Part shown: in pieces, positions 11,709-20,747 of the stretch
Position numbering within the stretch: position 1 is the stretch's first letter
Layout of the letters: the number at the start of each line of letters is the position of its first letter
NCBI RefSeq assembly: GCF_001704155.1
Contig: NZ_CP016294.1
Coordinates: forward strand, 2,043,501-2,107,500
From: Stenotrophomonas rhizophila
GTDB lineage: Bacteria > Pseudomonadota > Gammaproteobacteria > Xanthomonadales > Xanthomonadaceae
DNA length: 64,000 bases
Direction: 5' to 3'
Notes under the pieces: model-generated
The model's input: the letters and a program-made list of their open reading frames with translations, nothing else
Told to the model about the DNA's origin: nothing
Database searches by the model: none
Translations under genes and position numbers: made by a program

Positions 11709-12380
11709 ATGTCCCGCGTCGTCACCCGTGTCGAACGCGCCGCTGCCGGCGCACTCCAGGTCCTGGCCCAGGCAGGCGTGGCCACCGCGCATGAGGCGCA
11801 GGGCCGCAGTGGCCTGCTGCACCCGCGGCTGCGCCCGATCTTCAGCGGCGCCCGCATTGCTGGCAGCGCCATCACCGTGTCGGTGCCCCCCGGCGACAAC
11901 TGGATGATGCATGTGGCCATCGAGCAGCTGCGCGATGGCGATGTGCTGGTGGTGGCGCCGACCAGCGACTGCACCGATGGCTACTTCGGCGACCTGCTGG
12001 CCACCTCGGCGCAGGTGCGTGGCTGCCGTGGGCTGGTGATTGATGCCGGCGTACGCGATGTGCGCGACCTGACCGCAATGGGCTTCCCGGTCTGGAGCCG
12101 GGCGATCCACGCGCAGGGTACGGTCAAGGAGACGCTGGGATCGGTCAACGTGCCGGTGGTGTGCGGCGGCGCGCTGGTCCACCCCGGCGACGTGGTGATC
12201 GCCGACGATGACGGCGTGTGTATCGTGCCGCGTGCCGATGCGGCACGTGTCGCCGCCGAATCGCAGGCGCGCGAGGCGCGCGAGGCGGAGAAGCGCGAAC
12301 GCCTGGCCAAGGGCGAGCTGGGTCTGGACATCTACGCGATGCGCGAACGCCTGGCGGCCAAGGGCCTGCGCTATGAGTAA
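11709..12380 (+). CDS. ligK: 4-carboxy-4-hydroxy-2-oxoadipate (CHA) aldolase, LigK/GalC type
   Basis: This RraA-like class II aldolase is expected to cleave CHA to pyruvate and oxaloacetate, the last step of the 4,5-cleavage pathway, and often also decarboxylates oxaloacetate. The 223-residue length and core motifs fit: [25 protein letters not shown] with the Arg/Asp pair for substrate and metal, and the C-terminal [10 protein letters not shown]. An AAGGA Shine-Dalgarno sequence lies upstream of the ATG at 11709. It is the first gene of the operon and overlaps the tautomerase gene by 8 bases. RraA itself is the main alternative, but the neighbours and the C-terminal extension favour the aldolase. 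Confidence 0.87.
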   Translation: MSRVVTRVERAAAGALQVLAQAGVATAHEAQGRSGLLHPRLRPIFSGARIAGSAITVSVPPGDNWMMHVAIEQLRDGDVLVVAPTSDCTDGYFGDLLATSAQVRGCRGLVIDAGVRDVRDLTAMGFPVWSRAIHAQGTVKETLGSVNVPVVCGGALVHPGDVVIADDDGVCIVPRADAARVAAESQAREAREAEKRERLAKGELGLDIYAMRERLAAKGLRYE

Positions 12381-13428
12381 CGGCGTGCCGGCGATGTGGA
12401 TGCGCGGTGGCACCTCCAAGGGCGGCTACTTCCTGGCCACCGACCTGCCGGCCGATGCGGCCGCGCGCGACGCGTTCCTGCTGCGCGCGTACGGCTCGCC
12501 GGACCCACGCCAGATCGATGGCATGGGCGGCGCCGATCCGCTGACCTCCAAGGTCGCGGTGGTGTCGCCCTCGCGCCACCCCGGCGCGGACGTGGACTAC
12601 CTGTTCCTGCAGGTGTTCGTCGACCAGGCCGTGGTGAGCGATGCACAGAACTGCGGCAACCTGCTCGCCGGGGTCGGGCCGTTTGCCCTTGAACGCGGGC
12701 TGGTGCAGCCTGCTGGCGAGAACACCGACGTGCGCATCTTCATGGTGAACACCGGCAAGGTAGCCATCGCCAAGGTACAGACCCCCGGCGGCCAGGTGCG
12801 CTACGACGGCACGGCGCGGATTGACGGTGTGCCGGGCACGGCGGCGCCAATTCCGCTGACCTTCGCCGACATCGCCGGTTCCAGCTGCGGCGCGTTGCTG
12901 CCGACCGGCAACGCGGTGGATGTGATCGACGGGGTGGAGCTCACCCTGATCGACAACGGCATGCCGTGCGTGGTGCTGCGCGCCAGCGATGTGGGCGTGA
13001 GCGGGTACGAAGACCGCGCCACGCTGGATGCCGACGACACGTTGAAGGCGCGGCTGGAGGCGATCCGCCTGCAGGCCGGGCCGTTGATGAACCTGGGCGA
13101 TGTCAGCGCGCAGTCGGTGCCCAAGATGATGTTGGTGGCTGCCCCGCGCGACGGTGGCGCGATCTGCGTGCGTTCGTTCATACCTCACCGCTGCCACGCC
13201 TCCATCGGGGTGCTGGGCGCGGTCACCGTGGCCGCGGCCTGCCTGCTGCCCGGCTCACCGGCCCACGCGCTCGCGGTGGTGCCCGAAGGCAGCCGCCTGC
13301 AGCTGGACATCGAACACCCCAGCGGCAGCACCGGCTGCGTGCTGGAGCGTGACGCGCACGGGCAGGTGGCCGCGGCGGCCATCCTGCGCACCGCCCGAAA
13401 GCTGTTCGACGGCGTGCTGTTCGACTGA
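12373..13428 (+). CDS. galD: 4-oxalomesaconate tautomerase/isomerase (GalD/LigU, PrpF family)
   Basis: This 351-residue PrpF-family isomerase is predicted to shift the double bond of 4-oxalomesaconate so that the hydratase can act. It opens with the family signature [13 protein letters not shown] and has [28 protein letters not shown] and a second-half [13 protein letters not shown]. These match the duplicated diaminopimelate-epimerase-like fold. The ATG at 12373 overlaps the end of the aldolase gene by 8 bases, so translation is probably coupled. PrpF (methylaconitate isomerase) is the alternative function, but the aldolase, LigJ and LigI neighbours support the oxalomesaconate substrate. Confidence 0.87.
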   Translation: MSNGVPAMWMRGGTSKGGYFLATDLPADAAARDAFLLRAYGSPDPRQIDGMGGADPLTSKVAVVSPSRHPGADVDYLFLQVFVDQAVVSDAQNCGNLLAGVGPFALERGLVQPAGENTDVRIFMVNTGKVAIAKVQTPGGQVRYDGTARIDGVPGTAAPIPLTFADIAGSSCGALLPTGNAVDVIDGVELTLIDNGMPCVVLRASDVGVSGYEDRATLDADDTLKARLEAIRLQAGPLMNLGDVSAQSVPKMMLVAAPRDGGAICVRSFIPHRCHASIGVLGAVTVAAACLLPGSPAHALAVVPEGSRLQLDIEHPSGSTGCVLERDAHGQVAAAAILRTARKLFDGVLFD

Positions 13429-13470
13429 ATACGCGCGACGTCCCTATTCTTATGACCTGGGAGGGTTGTT

Positions 13471-14784
13471 ATGACTGTTGTTGAGAAGCGGCAGGGCCGC
13501 TTCGGCGTCTTTGGCCAGTTGTGGTTCCAGGTGCTGGCCGGCACCATCATCGGCGTCGTGCTGGGTTGGCTGCAGCCGGACTGGGGTTCGGCGATGAAGC
13601 CGTTCGGGGATGCCTTCATCAAGCTGATCCGCATGATGATCGGCCCGATCATCTTCGTGACGGTGGTGCACGGCATCGCCGGCATGCGCGACATGCGCAG
13701 CGTGGGTCGGCTCGCGCTGAAGTCGCTGATCTATTTCGAGGTGATCACCATCCTGGCGCTGATCGTCGGGCTGGTCGCGGTGGATCTCTGGAAGCCCGGC
13801 GCCGGCATGAACATCGACCCGGCCACCATCGACATGGCCAGCATCCAGGGGTATGTGCATACCGCGCACGACCAGTCGATCGTGTCCTACATCATGGCCA
13901 TCATCCCGAACACGCTGGTCAGTGCGTTCACCGAGGCGCATGTACTGCAGGTGCTGTTCGTGGCGGTGCTGTTCGGCGTGGCGCTGGCCTCGGTCGGTGA
14001 GCGCGGCGCGCCGGTGATGAAGGTCATCGAAGGCACGTCTTCGGTGCTGTTCAAGATCATCGGCTATGTCATGTACTTCGCGCCGATCGGTGCGTTCGGT
14101 GCCATCGCCTTCACCGTGGGTCAGTTCGGCGCGAGTTCGCTGTTGTCGCTGGGTGAGCTGATCATCGAGTTCTTCGTGGTCTGCGCGGCGTTCACGGTGT
14201 TCGTGCTCGGCGCGGTGTGCTGGTGGACCGGCGCGAGCCTGTGGCGCCTGCTGGCCTACCTGCGCGATGAAATCGTGATCGTGGCGGCCACCACCTCCAC
14301 CGAAACGGTGCTGCCGCGCCTGATCGAGAAGATGAAGAAGCTGGGCTGCGAAGAGGGCGTGGTGGGTTTCGTGATTCCGGCCGGCTACTCGTTCAACCTC
14401 GATGGCACCTGCCTGTACCTGACCACGGTGGCGCTGTTCCTGGCCCAGGCGACCAACACCGAGCTGACCGTGTGGCACCAGCTGGGGCTGATCGCGGTAC
14501 TCCTGCTGACGTCCAAGGGCGCCGCCGGCGTGGCCGGTGCGGCGTTCGTGGTGCTGGCGGCGACGCTGGGCACCACCGGGACGATTCCGGTGGCCAGCAT
14601 CGCGCTGATCCTGGGCATCCACCGCATCCTGGCCGAAGGCCTGACCTTCGTGAACCTGGTCGGCAATGCGATCGCGGTGCTGGTGATCGCAAAGTGGGAA
14701 GGCAAGCTGGACGAGAAGGTGATGGCCGAACAGATCGGCACCCGCCGCGCCCGCCTGCGCCACCTCGGCGTGCGCGAAGCCTGA
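13471..14784 (+). CDS. dctA: Dicarboxylate/cation symporter, DctA type
   Basis: This 437-residue inner-membrane member of the DAACS family imports C4-dicarboxylates or related acids with protons or sodium. It has the family's many hydrophobic segments, the serine-rich reentrant-loop region around ATTSTETVLPRLIEKM, and the signature GYSFNLDGTCLYLT. GGAGG precedes the ATG. Its place inside the PDC operon suggests the substrate may be PDC, oxalomesaconate or another polycarboxylate rather than only succinate or malate. That specificity is inference from context. Confidence 0.92.
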   Translation: MTVVEKRQGRFGVFGQLWFQVLAGTIIGVVLGWLQPDWGSAMKPFGDAFIKLIRMMIGPIIFVTVVHGIAGMRDMRSVGRLALKSLIYFEVITILALIVGLVAVDLWKPGAGMNIDPATIDMASIQGYVHTAHDQSIVSYIMAIIPNTLVSAFTEAHVLQVLFVAVLFGVALASVGERGAPVMKVIEGTSSVLFKIIGYVMYFAPIGAFGAIAFTVGQFGASSLLSLGELIIEFFVVCAAFTVFVLGAVCWWTGASLWRLLAYLRDEIVIVAATTSTETVLPRLIEKMKKLGCEEGVVGFVIPAGYSFNLDGTCLYLTTVALFLAQATNTELTVWHQLGLIAVLLLTSKGAAGVAGAAFVVLAATLGTTGTIPVASIALILGIHRILAEGLTFVNLVGNAIAVLVIAKWEGKLDEKVMAEQIGTRRARLRHLGVREA

Positions 14785-14791
14785 CCGACGT

Positions 14792-14850
14792 GCCGCGGGC
14801 TGCCCGCGGCGCCCACCGAATGCATTGAACCCGCTGCCGACGGCAGCGGG
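14792..14850 (+). other. Two hairpins between dctA and the porin gene
   Basis: GCCGCGGG (14792-14799) pairs with CCCGCGGC (14803-14810), and CCCGCTGCC (14830-14838) pairs with GGCAGCGGG (14842-14850). No T-run follows, and the porin Shine-Dalgarno sequence (GGAGG) starts right after the second stem. They are more likely to affect mRNA processing or expression ratio than to end transcription. Confidence 0.55.
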
Positions 14851-14862
14851 GAGGGAGATTTC

Positions 14863-16143
14863 ATGTCCATCCTCCGTCACACCCCGCTGGCGCTGCTGCT
14901 GAGCGCTGCGCTGGCCGCACCGGCCGCCGCCGAGGGCACCTTGCCCAAAGGCGTCGACCTGACCCTGGATTTCGTTGGCAACGTTGCCTCCAACCCCGTG
15001 GGCGGGGTGGAGCAGGGCACCGAAGGCTCGTACTGGATCATGGCCCAGTCGAAGTTCGATCTGGACGAACTGTTCGGCATGCACAACACCGATGTGGACG
15101 CGCAGTGGGCCTGGTTCGCCGGGCGCAATCTCGCGCGCGAGAAGATCGGCAACTCGATCAGCGCGCAGCAGACCTGGCGCCCGGTGGCCGGGGGGCGCCT
15201 GACCCGGCTGACCGTGCGCCACCGCTTCGACAACGGGTTGAGCATCACCGCCGGCCGCGCGCCGGTGAACAGCTACTTCAACAACTCCGCGCTCAACTGC
15301 GTGTTCATGAGCAACGCCATGTGCCTCACCCCGTATGGCGCGATCACCGACCTGGGCATCACCGCGTTCCCGAACTCGTCCTGGGCCGGCATCCTGCGCT
15401 ACGACGTGAATGATCGCTGGTATGTGCAGGGCGGCGCGTTCGATTACAACAATGAGCTGAACAAGGCCGGCAAGAACGGCCTGGACTTCTCGGTGGGCGA
15501 AGGCACCGGCACCATCACGGCCTATGAGGCCGGCTACCAGACCAGCTTCGCCAACGACCGGCTGCCGCGCACCTACCGAGTGGGCATGTACCGCAACACC
15601 GATGGCGGCAAGAGCTCCTATTTCGACGCCAACGGCAACTCCGCCGCGCTGACCGGCAAGCCCACGGCGATGCAGGAGGGCGCACGCGCGGGCTGGTACG
15701 CGATGGCCGATCAGACCGTATGGCGCGGGGAGGGCAGGCGCAACCTGGCGCTGTTCGCCCGCGCCTACGTCAACACCGGCAATGAAGCGCCGGTGGACGA
15801 GTTCGCCGCAGTCGGCTTCGTCAAGACCGGCACCTTCGCCGGCCGCGACCAGGACACGCTGGCGATGTTCGTGTCCAACACCCACTTCAGCGATGAGCAG
15901 ATCGCGTTCCTGCGCGACCGCCGTGCGCGCAACGGCGGCAGCGGCGCGCCGAATGCCGACGAGATCATCGCCGAGCTCAGCTATGGCTGGGCGGTGCACA
16001 AGGGCATCCGGCTGATGCCCAACCTGCAGTACGTGATCAACCCGGACCCGATCTACGCGCCGACCCGCACCACCGACATTCCGGACGCGCTGATCGTCGG
16101 GCTGCGCGTGGATGTCCACTTCGCCCAGCTGTTCGGCTGGTGA
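14863..16143 (+). CDS. OprB-family outer-membrane porin
   Basis: This 426-residue protein has a Sec signal peptide (MSILRHTPLALLLSAALAAP, cleavage near AAA-EG). Its mature sequence of alternating amphipathic strands resembles carbohydrate-selective porins of the OprB family, including the N-terminal GVDLTLDFVGNVASNPVGG region. It ends in a terminal tryptophan (FAQLFGW), the usual outer-membrane barrel signal. GGAGG precedes the start. Although the family is named for sugars, its position between dctA and ligJ suggests it admits the operon's acidic aromatic-derived substrate through the outer membrane. Confidence 0.87.
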   Translation: MSILRHTPLALLLSAALAAPAAAEGTLPKGVDLTLDFVGNVASNPVGGVEQGTEGSYWIMAQSKFDLDELFGMHNTDVDAQWAWFAGRNLAREKIGNSISAQQTWRPVAGGRLTRLTVRHRFDNGLSITAGRAPVNSYFNNSALNCVFMSNAMCLTPYGAITDLGITAFPNSSWAGILRYDVNDRWYVQGGAFDYNNELNKAGKNGLDFSVGEGTGTITAYEAGYQTSFANDRLPRTYRVGMYRNTDGGKSSYFDANGNSAALTGKPTAMQEGARAGWYAMADQTVWRGEGRRNLALFARAYVNTGNEAPVDEFAAVGFVKTGTFAGRDQDTLAMFVSNTHFSDEQIAFLRDRRARNGGSGAPNADEIIAELSYGWAVHKGIRLMPNLQYVINPDPIYAPTRTTDIPDALIVGLRVDVHFAQLFGW

Positions 16144-16165
16144 TTCCTCCCCCACGAGGCCTCTG

Positions 16166-17188
16166 ATGATCATCGATTGCCACGGTCACTACACGACCGC
16201 TCCCGCCAGCCACGATGCGTTCCGCAAGGCGCAGGTGGCCCACTTCAACGACCCCACGCTGCCGGCGCCGGTGTACCCGGTGATCAGCGACGACGAACTG
16301 CGCGAGAGCGTGGAAGGCAACCAGCTGCGCCTGCTGCGCGAGCGCGGCGCGGACATGACGATCTTCTCGCCGCGTGCCAGCACCATGGCCCACCACATCG
16401 GCGACGAGGCGGTGAGCGCGGAATGGACCCGGCGCTGCAACGACCTGATCGCGCGGGTGGTGGCGCTGTACCCGGAGACCTTCATCGGCGTGTGCCAGCT
16501 GCCGCAGTCGCCCGGCGTGCCCATCGCCAACTCGATCGCCGAGCTGGAGCGCTGCGTCAACGAGCTGGGCTTTGTCGGCTGCAACCTCAATCCGGACCCT
16601 TCCGGGGGCCACTGGAACGGGCTGCCACTGACCGACCGGGCCTGGTATCCGTTCTTCGAGAAGATGGTGGAGCTGGACGTACCGGCCATGGTGCATGTGT
16701 CGGGCAGCTGCAATGCCAATTTCCACGCCACCGGCGCGCACTACCTCAATGCCGACACCACCGCGTTCATGCAGTTCCTGCAGGGCGACCTGTTCCGTGA
16801 CTTCCCGGAACTACGCTTCATCATCCCGCACGGCGGCGGCGCGGTGCCCTACCACTGGGGTCGCTTCCGCGGCCTGGCCGACATGCTGGGCAAGCCGCCG
16901 CTGAACGAGCATGTGATGAGGAATGTGTTCTTCGACACCTGCGTTTACCATCAGCCCGGTATAGACCTGCTGTTCAAGGTGATCGACATCGACAACATCC
17001 TGTTCGGCTCGGAAATGGTCGGCGCGGTGCGCGGCATCGATCCAGAAACCGGGCAGTACTTCGACGACACCCTGCGCTATGTGGAAGCGCTGGGGCTGTC
17101 GGCAGCGGATCGCAGCAAGGTGCTGTCGGGCAACGCGCGTCGGGTGTACCCGCGGCTGGACGCGCAGCTGAAGGCGAGGGGGCTGTAA
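16166..17188 (+). CDS. ligJ: 4-oxalomesaconate hydratase, LigJ type (amidohydrolase superfamily)
   Basis: This 340-residue member of the amidohydrolase superfamily is predicted to hydrate the isomerised oxalomesaconate to CHA. Metal-site motifs are visible: the opening IIDCHGHYT, VHVSGS, PHGGGAVPYHWGRFRG and LFGSEMVGAVRGIDPETG, the last being typical of the LigJ group. GAGG precedes the ATG at 16166, and the length matches LigJ. Its stop codon shares one base with the ligI start. The non-homologous GalB performs this step in pseudomonads, so the operon combines LigJ-type chemistry with GalC/GalD-like partners. Confidence 0.85.
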   Translation: MIIDCHGHYTTAPASHDAFRKAQVAHFNDPTLPAPVYPVISDDELRESVEGNQLRLLRERGADMTIFSPRASTMAHHIGDEAVSAEWTRRCNDLIARVVALYPETFIGVCQLPQSPGVPIANSIAELERCVNELGFVGCNLNPDPSGGHWNGLPLTDRAWYPFFEKMVELDVPAMVHVSGSCNANFHATGAHYLNADTTAFMQFLQGDLFRDFPELRFIIPHGGGAVPYHWGRFRGLADMLGKPPLNEHVMRNVFFDTCVYHQPGIDLLFKVIDIDNILFGSEMVGAVRGIDPETGQYFDDTLRYVEALGLSAADRSKVLSGNARRVYPRLDAQLKARGL

Positions 17189-18075
17189 TGGCGGATTTCG
17201 TGAAGGATCCCGATTGGCTGGATTTCTGTCCGGACCCGAGCCGGCCGGTGTTCGTGCCGCCGCCGGGCGCGGTGGATGCGCATTGCCATGTGTTCGGCCC
17301 GGGGGACCAGTTCCCGTATGCGCCCGAGCGCAAGTACACGCCCTGCGATGCGGGAAAGGCGCAGCTGTTCGCGCTGCGCGATCACCTTGGGTTCGAGCGC
17401 AACGTGATCGTGCAGGCGACCTGCCACGGTGCCGACAACCGGGCACTGGTGGATGCGCTGCGCAGTGCCGACGGCCGCGCGCGCGGCGTGGCCACGGTGC
17501 GCGATACGGTCACCGATGAGGAACTGCGCGAGCTGCATGAGGCGGGTGTGCGCGGGGTGCGCTTCAATTTCGTGAAGCGGCTGGTGGATCCGAAGCCGGA
17601 TGCGTACTACCACGCCATCATTGAACGGATCGCGCCGCTGGGATGGCATGTTGTCGTGTACTTCGAGGCGGCCGACCTGGCCGAGCGCTGGAATTTCTTC
17701 ACCTCGCTGCCGACCACGGTGGTGGTGGACCACATGGGCCGGCCGGACGTGACCCAGCCGGTGGACGGGCCGGAGTTCCAGCGTTTCGTGCGGTTGATGC
17801 GCGAGCACCCGAATGTATGGAGCAAGGTGAGCTGCCCGGAGCGGCTGTCGCGGTCCGGGCCGCCCACGTATGACGATGTGGTGCCGTTTGCACGGCACCT
17901 GGTGGAGCAGTTCCCGGACCGGGTGCTGTGGGGCACGGACTGGCCGCACCCGAACCTGAAATCGCACATGCCCGATGACGGCAAGCTGGTGGATTTCATT
18001 CCACGGATTGCGGTCACCGCCGACCAGCAGCAGAAGCTGCTGGTGGACAACCCGATGCGGTTGTATTGGGCGTGA
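17188..18075 (+). CDS. ligI: 2-pyrone-4,6-dicarboxylate lactonase, LigI type
   Basis: This 295-residue amidohydrolase is predicted to hydrolyse PDC to 4-oxalomesaconate, the entry step of this operon's pathway. Key motifs are the HxH in VDAHCHVFGP, QATCHGADNRALVDAL, FNFVKRL, DHMGRPD, and the aspartate in LWGTDWPHPN, which acts as general acid/base in LigI. The ATG overlaps the ligJ stop by one base (TAATG). It is the last gene of the operon, followed by a facing pair of GTAG palindromes before the convergent cheB. No LigAB dioxygenase or LigC dehydrogenase is present in the window. Confidence 0.88.
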   Translation: MADFVKDPDWLDFCPDPSRPVFVPPPGAVDAHCHVFGPGDQFPYAPERKYTPCDAGKAQLFALRDHLGFERNVIVQATCHGADNRALVDALRSADGRARGVATVRDTVTDEELRELHEAGVRGVRFNFVKRLVDPKPDAYYHAIIERIAPLGWHVVVYFEAADLAERWNFFTSLPTTVVVDHMGRPDVTQPVDGPEFQRFVRLMREHPNVWSKVSCPERLSRSGPPTYDDVVPFARHLVEQFPDRVLWGTDWPHPNLKSHMPDDGKLVDFIPRIAVTADQQQKLLVDNPMRLYWA

Positions 18076-18086
18076 CGGTTGAGAGC

Positions 18087-18148
18087 GTCACGACCAACGG
18101 TCGTGACCTACCACGCCAAGCCCGGTAGCGCACGACCGTTGGTCGTGC
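18087..18148. repeat. Facing pair of GTAG REP-like palindromes
   Basis: A minus-strand unit (18087-18111; palindrome GTCACGACC-AAC-GGTCGTGAC with CTAC at its right end) faces a plus-strand unit (GTAG at 18125-18128, then GCACGACC-GTT-GGTCGTGC). The two GTAG heads point towards each other, 13 bases apart. It lies in the 95-bp gap between the 3' ends of ligI and cheB and may serve both transcripts. Confidence 0.8.
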
Positions 18149-18170
18149 GGCGACGCGCAGCGTCGGTGCG

Positions 18171-19238
18171 TTATCCCCGCGCGAGCGCCATCAGGCGTTC
18201 GGCGATCCGCTCCAGCGGAACCTGCTCGTCGGTGGCGCCGAGCTTGAAGGCGGCGCCGGGCATGCCCCAGACCACGCTGGTGGCTTCGTCCTGGACCAGG
18301 GTGGGCGCACCGGCGTTCTTCAGTTCCAGCAGCCCACGCGCGCCGTCGTCGCCCATGCCGGTGAGGATCGCGCCGATGGCGTTGGCCCCGGCGCTTTCTG
18401 CCACCGAACGGAACAGCACGTCCACCGCCGGCTTGTGCCGGTTCACCGCCGGGCCGTCATCCACCCGGCAGCGCCAGCGCGCACCGTCACGGATCACCCG
18501 CAGGTGCTTGCCGCCCGGCGGCAGGTAAGCATGGCCCGGCAGCACGGCTTCGCCGTCGCTGGCTTCGCGTACGGACATCGCCGAGTGGCGGTCCAGGCGT
18601 TCGGCAAACGCGGTGCTGAAGGTGGCGGGCAGGTGCTGGGTGAGCACCACCGCCGGGGCATCGGCCGGCAGGCCTTCGAGCACCACGCGCAGCGCTTCGG
18701 TACCGCCGGCCGAGGCGCCGATGGCGATCAGGCGGTCGGTGGTACGGAACTGGATCGAACGTGCGGGCGAGGGCGGCACGGCGTCCAGGGTGATGCGCGG
18801 CGTGATCGGGCGGGCCAGGGTGCGCACGCGCGAGCGCGCCGCCATCTTGACCTTGCCGATGATCTCTTCGGCATAGCCCTGCAGGCCACGCGCCACGTCG
18901 AACTTGGGCTTGGAGATGAAATCCACCGCGCCCAGCGCCAGTGCCTGCAGGGTGGTGTCGGCGCCGCGCTCGGTCAGCGAGGAGATCATCACCACCGGTA
19001 GCGGGTGCAGGCGCATCAGGTTTTCCAGGAACGCCAGCCCGTCCATGCGCGGCATTTCCACGTCCAGCGTGATCACGTCCGGGGCGAGGCGCTTGATCTT
19101 CTCGCGCGCCAGCAACGGATCGGCCGCCGTGCCGACCACTTCGATCGCCGGGTCGCTGGCGAGGATCTCGCTCAGCATCTGCCGCACCACCGCCGAATCG
19201 TCGACGATCAAAACCCTGCAGGGTGAACCGTTGATCAT
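18171..19238 (-). CDS. cheB: CheB, chemoreceptor methylesterase/deamidase
   Basis: CheB removes methyl groups from (and deamidates) MCP glutamyl residues to reset receptor sensitivity. The 355-residue protein has an N-terminal receiver domain (acidic pair in LIVDDSAVV, phospho-acceptor in [12 protein letters not shown], lysine in FISKP). A linker leads to the esterase domain, with catalytic Ser ([10 protein letters not shown]), His (TQHLPATFS) and Asp ([10 protein letters not shown]). The start at 19238 gives a 4-base ATGA overlap with the cheD stop. It is the last gene of the MCP1-cheR-cheD-cheB unit and ends beside the REP pair. Confidence 0.96.
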   Translation of the reverse strand: MINGSPCRVLIVDDSAVVRQMLSEILASDPAIEVVGTAADPLLAREKIKRLAPDVITLDVEMPRMDGLAFLENLMRLHPLPVVMISSLTERGADTTLQALALGAVDFISKPKFDVARGLQGYAEEIIGKVKMAARSRVRTLARPITPRITLDAVPPSPARSIQFRTTDRLIAIGASAGGTEALRVVLEGLPADAPAVVLTQHLPATFSTAFAERLDRHSAMSVREASDGEAVLPGHAYLPPGGKHLRVIRDGARWRCRVDDGPAVNRHKPAVDVLFRSVAESAGANAIGAILTGMGDDGARGLLELKNAGAPTLVQDEATSVVWGMPGAAFKLGATDEQVPLERIAERLMALARG

Positions 19239-19831
19239 TCGAACAGCTCCACGCCGCCGGTGACCGGGGCCTTGGACAGGCGGGCACGCACGGCCGATTC
19301 GGTCGCGGCCACTTCGGCCTCGTGCGCATGCGGCAGGCGCTGCACCACCACGCGGCCGGTGTCGGCGAAGAACCACACCTTGCGCGGGTGGATGCCGCAC
19401 AGGTCCTCGGCGAGCACCGGGATATGTTCGGCCTGCAGGTACTGGCGCACGAATTCGGCGTTGCGGGTGCCCACCGGGTTGCTGGTGAAGCCCTTGAGCA
19501 CGTTGGCGCCGCCGAACACCTTGGCTTCCAGGCGCTTGCGGTGCGCGCCGCGCTTGAGCAGGTCGTTGATCAGCAGTTCCATGGCGTAGCTTCCGTAGCG
19601 GGCCGGGGCACCATCGCCGACATTGCCTTCGGGCAGCAGGAAGTGGTTCATGCCACCAATCTTCAGCACCGGGTCGCGCAGGCACGCGGCCACGCAGGAA
19701 CCCAGCGTGGTGGTCAGTGCGGTCTCGTCGTCGACCACCAGGTACTGGGTCGGCAGCAGCTTGGCGGCGGTGACCTTGAAGCGGCTGTCGAAGTAACGCA
19801 TCACGTCATCAGGACGGGCGGCCAGGTTCAT
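19235..19831 (-). CDS. cheD: CheD, chemoreceptor glutamine deamidase
   Basis: CheD deamidates specific glutamines in MCPs. The 198-residue protein has the catalytic Cys in [11 protein letters not shown], His in [11 protein letters not shown], and the downstream FGGANV and VGTRNAEFV motifs of the family. The start at 19831 was chosen because it gives a 4-base overlap with the cheR stop. A longer in-frame start 14 codons upstream would lie inside cheR. Both its 5' and 3' ends overlap neighbours, so translation is coupled with cheR and cheB. Confidence 0.95.
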   Translation of the reverse strand: MNLAARPDDVMRYFDSRFKVTAAKLLPTQYLVVDDETALTTTLGSCVAACLRDPVLKIGGMNHFLLPEGNVGDGAPARYGSYAMELLINDLLKRGAHRKRLEAKVFGGANVLKGFTSNPVGTRNAEFVRQYLQAEHIPVLAEDLCGIHPRKVWFFADTGRVVVQRLPHAHEAEVAATESAVRARLSKAPVTGGVELFE

Positions 19832-20694
19832 GCCGGGGCTCCGGGCGCGCGCTTGTACAGGGTGCGCCCGCACGGCTGGATCAGGTCGGCGGCGTGCAGG
19901 TAGTTCTCCGAGTGGCCGGTGTAGAGCAGGCCATCGTCGCCCATGTGCTGGATCAGCCGTGACAGGATGCCGCGCTGGGTGGGCTTGTCGAAATAGATCA
20001 TGACGTTGCGGCAGAACAGGGCGTCGAACGGGCCGCCGACGTCATAGCGGGGCGCCAGCAGGTTGAGCGGGCGGAAGTCGATCAGCTCGCGCAGCGCCGG
20101 ATGCACGCGGCACTGGCCTTCGTTGGGGCCACTGCCGCGCTGGAAGTAACGCCTCTTGATCGCCGGATCCAGACCGGACACCCGATCGATGGCGTACACG
20201 CCGCGGCTGGCGGTGGCCAGCACCTGGGTGTCCACATCGGTCGCCAGGATGCGGACCGGCGGCTTAAGGGTGCCGAACGCCTCGCAGGCGGTGATGGCCA
20301 TGGAGTAGGGCTCTTCACCGGTGGAGGCCGCACACGACCACAGCTGCAGGGTGCCATTGCCAGCCCGCGCGCGCAGTTCGGTGTCGAGCTTCTCGAAGTG
20401 GTGCGGCTCACGGAAGAACGCAGTGAGGTTGGTGGTCAGCGCGTTGGTGAACGCCTGCCACTCATCGCCGCCCTGGTTCTCCAGCTGGTCCAGGTACTCC
20501 TGGAAGCTGCGCAGGCCAAGCGCACGCAGCCGCCGGGACAGCCGGCCGTACACCATGTCACGCTTGGCCGGCGCCAGCGAGATGCCGACGCGCTGGTAGA
20601 TCAGGTCGCAGATGCGGCGGAAGTCGCGGTCGGCGAACTCGAATTCGCGTCCGGTCGAGGAGGCAGCGGAAGCAGGTGCGGTAGGCGTGGTCAC
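19828..20694 (-). CDS. cheR: CheR, MCP methyltransferase
   Basis: CheR transfers methyl groups from S-adenosylmethionine to MCP glutamates. The 288-residue protein has the helical CheR_N domain (about residues 18-80) and a Rossmann methyltransferase domain with the SAM motif [16 protein letters not shown] and [10 protein letters not shown]. All three MCPs nearby end in (N/D)WQEF, the type of C-terminal pentapeptide bound by the beta-subdomain of tethering CheR enzymes. The gene follows MCP1 by 53 bases and overlaps cheD. Confidence 0.96.
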   Translation of the reverse strand: MTTPTAPASAASSTGREFEFADRDFRRICDLIYQRVGISLAPAKRDMVYGRLSRRLRALGLRSFQEYLDQLENQGGDEWQAFTNALTTNLTAFFREPHHFEKLDTELRARAGNGTLQLWSCAASTGEEPYSMAITACEAFGTLKPPVRILATDVDTQVLATASRGVYAIDRVSGLDPAIKRRYFQRGSGPNEGQCRVHPALRELIDFRPLNLLAPRYDVGGPFDALFCRNVMIYFDKPTQRGILSRLIQHMGDDGLLYTGHSENYLHAADLIQPCGRTLYKRAPGAPA

Positions 20695-20747
20695 GGGCGA
20701 ACTCGATCGAAGAAGGGAGGCGGCGGCCGCGCGGCCGCCGCCGGCGC

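Noticed and set aside
13450-16173. A 907-codon minus-strand open frame over dctA and the porin
   Set aside because: It crosses two well-supported plus-strand genes and has biased composition only.
18171-19685. CheB extended to 504 residues
   Set aside because: The upstream part lies inside cheD in another frame. The receiver domain starts at 19238 with an ATGA overlap.
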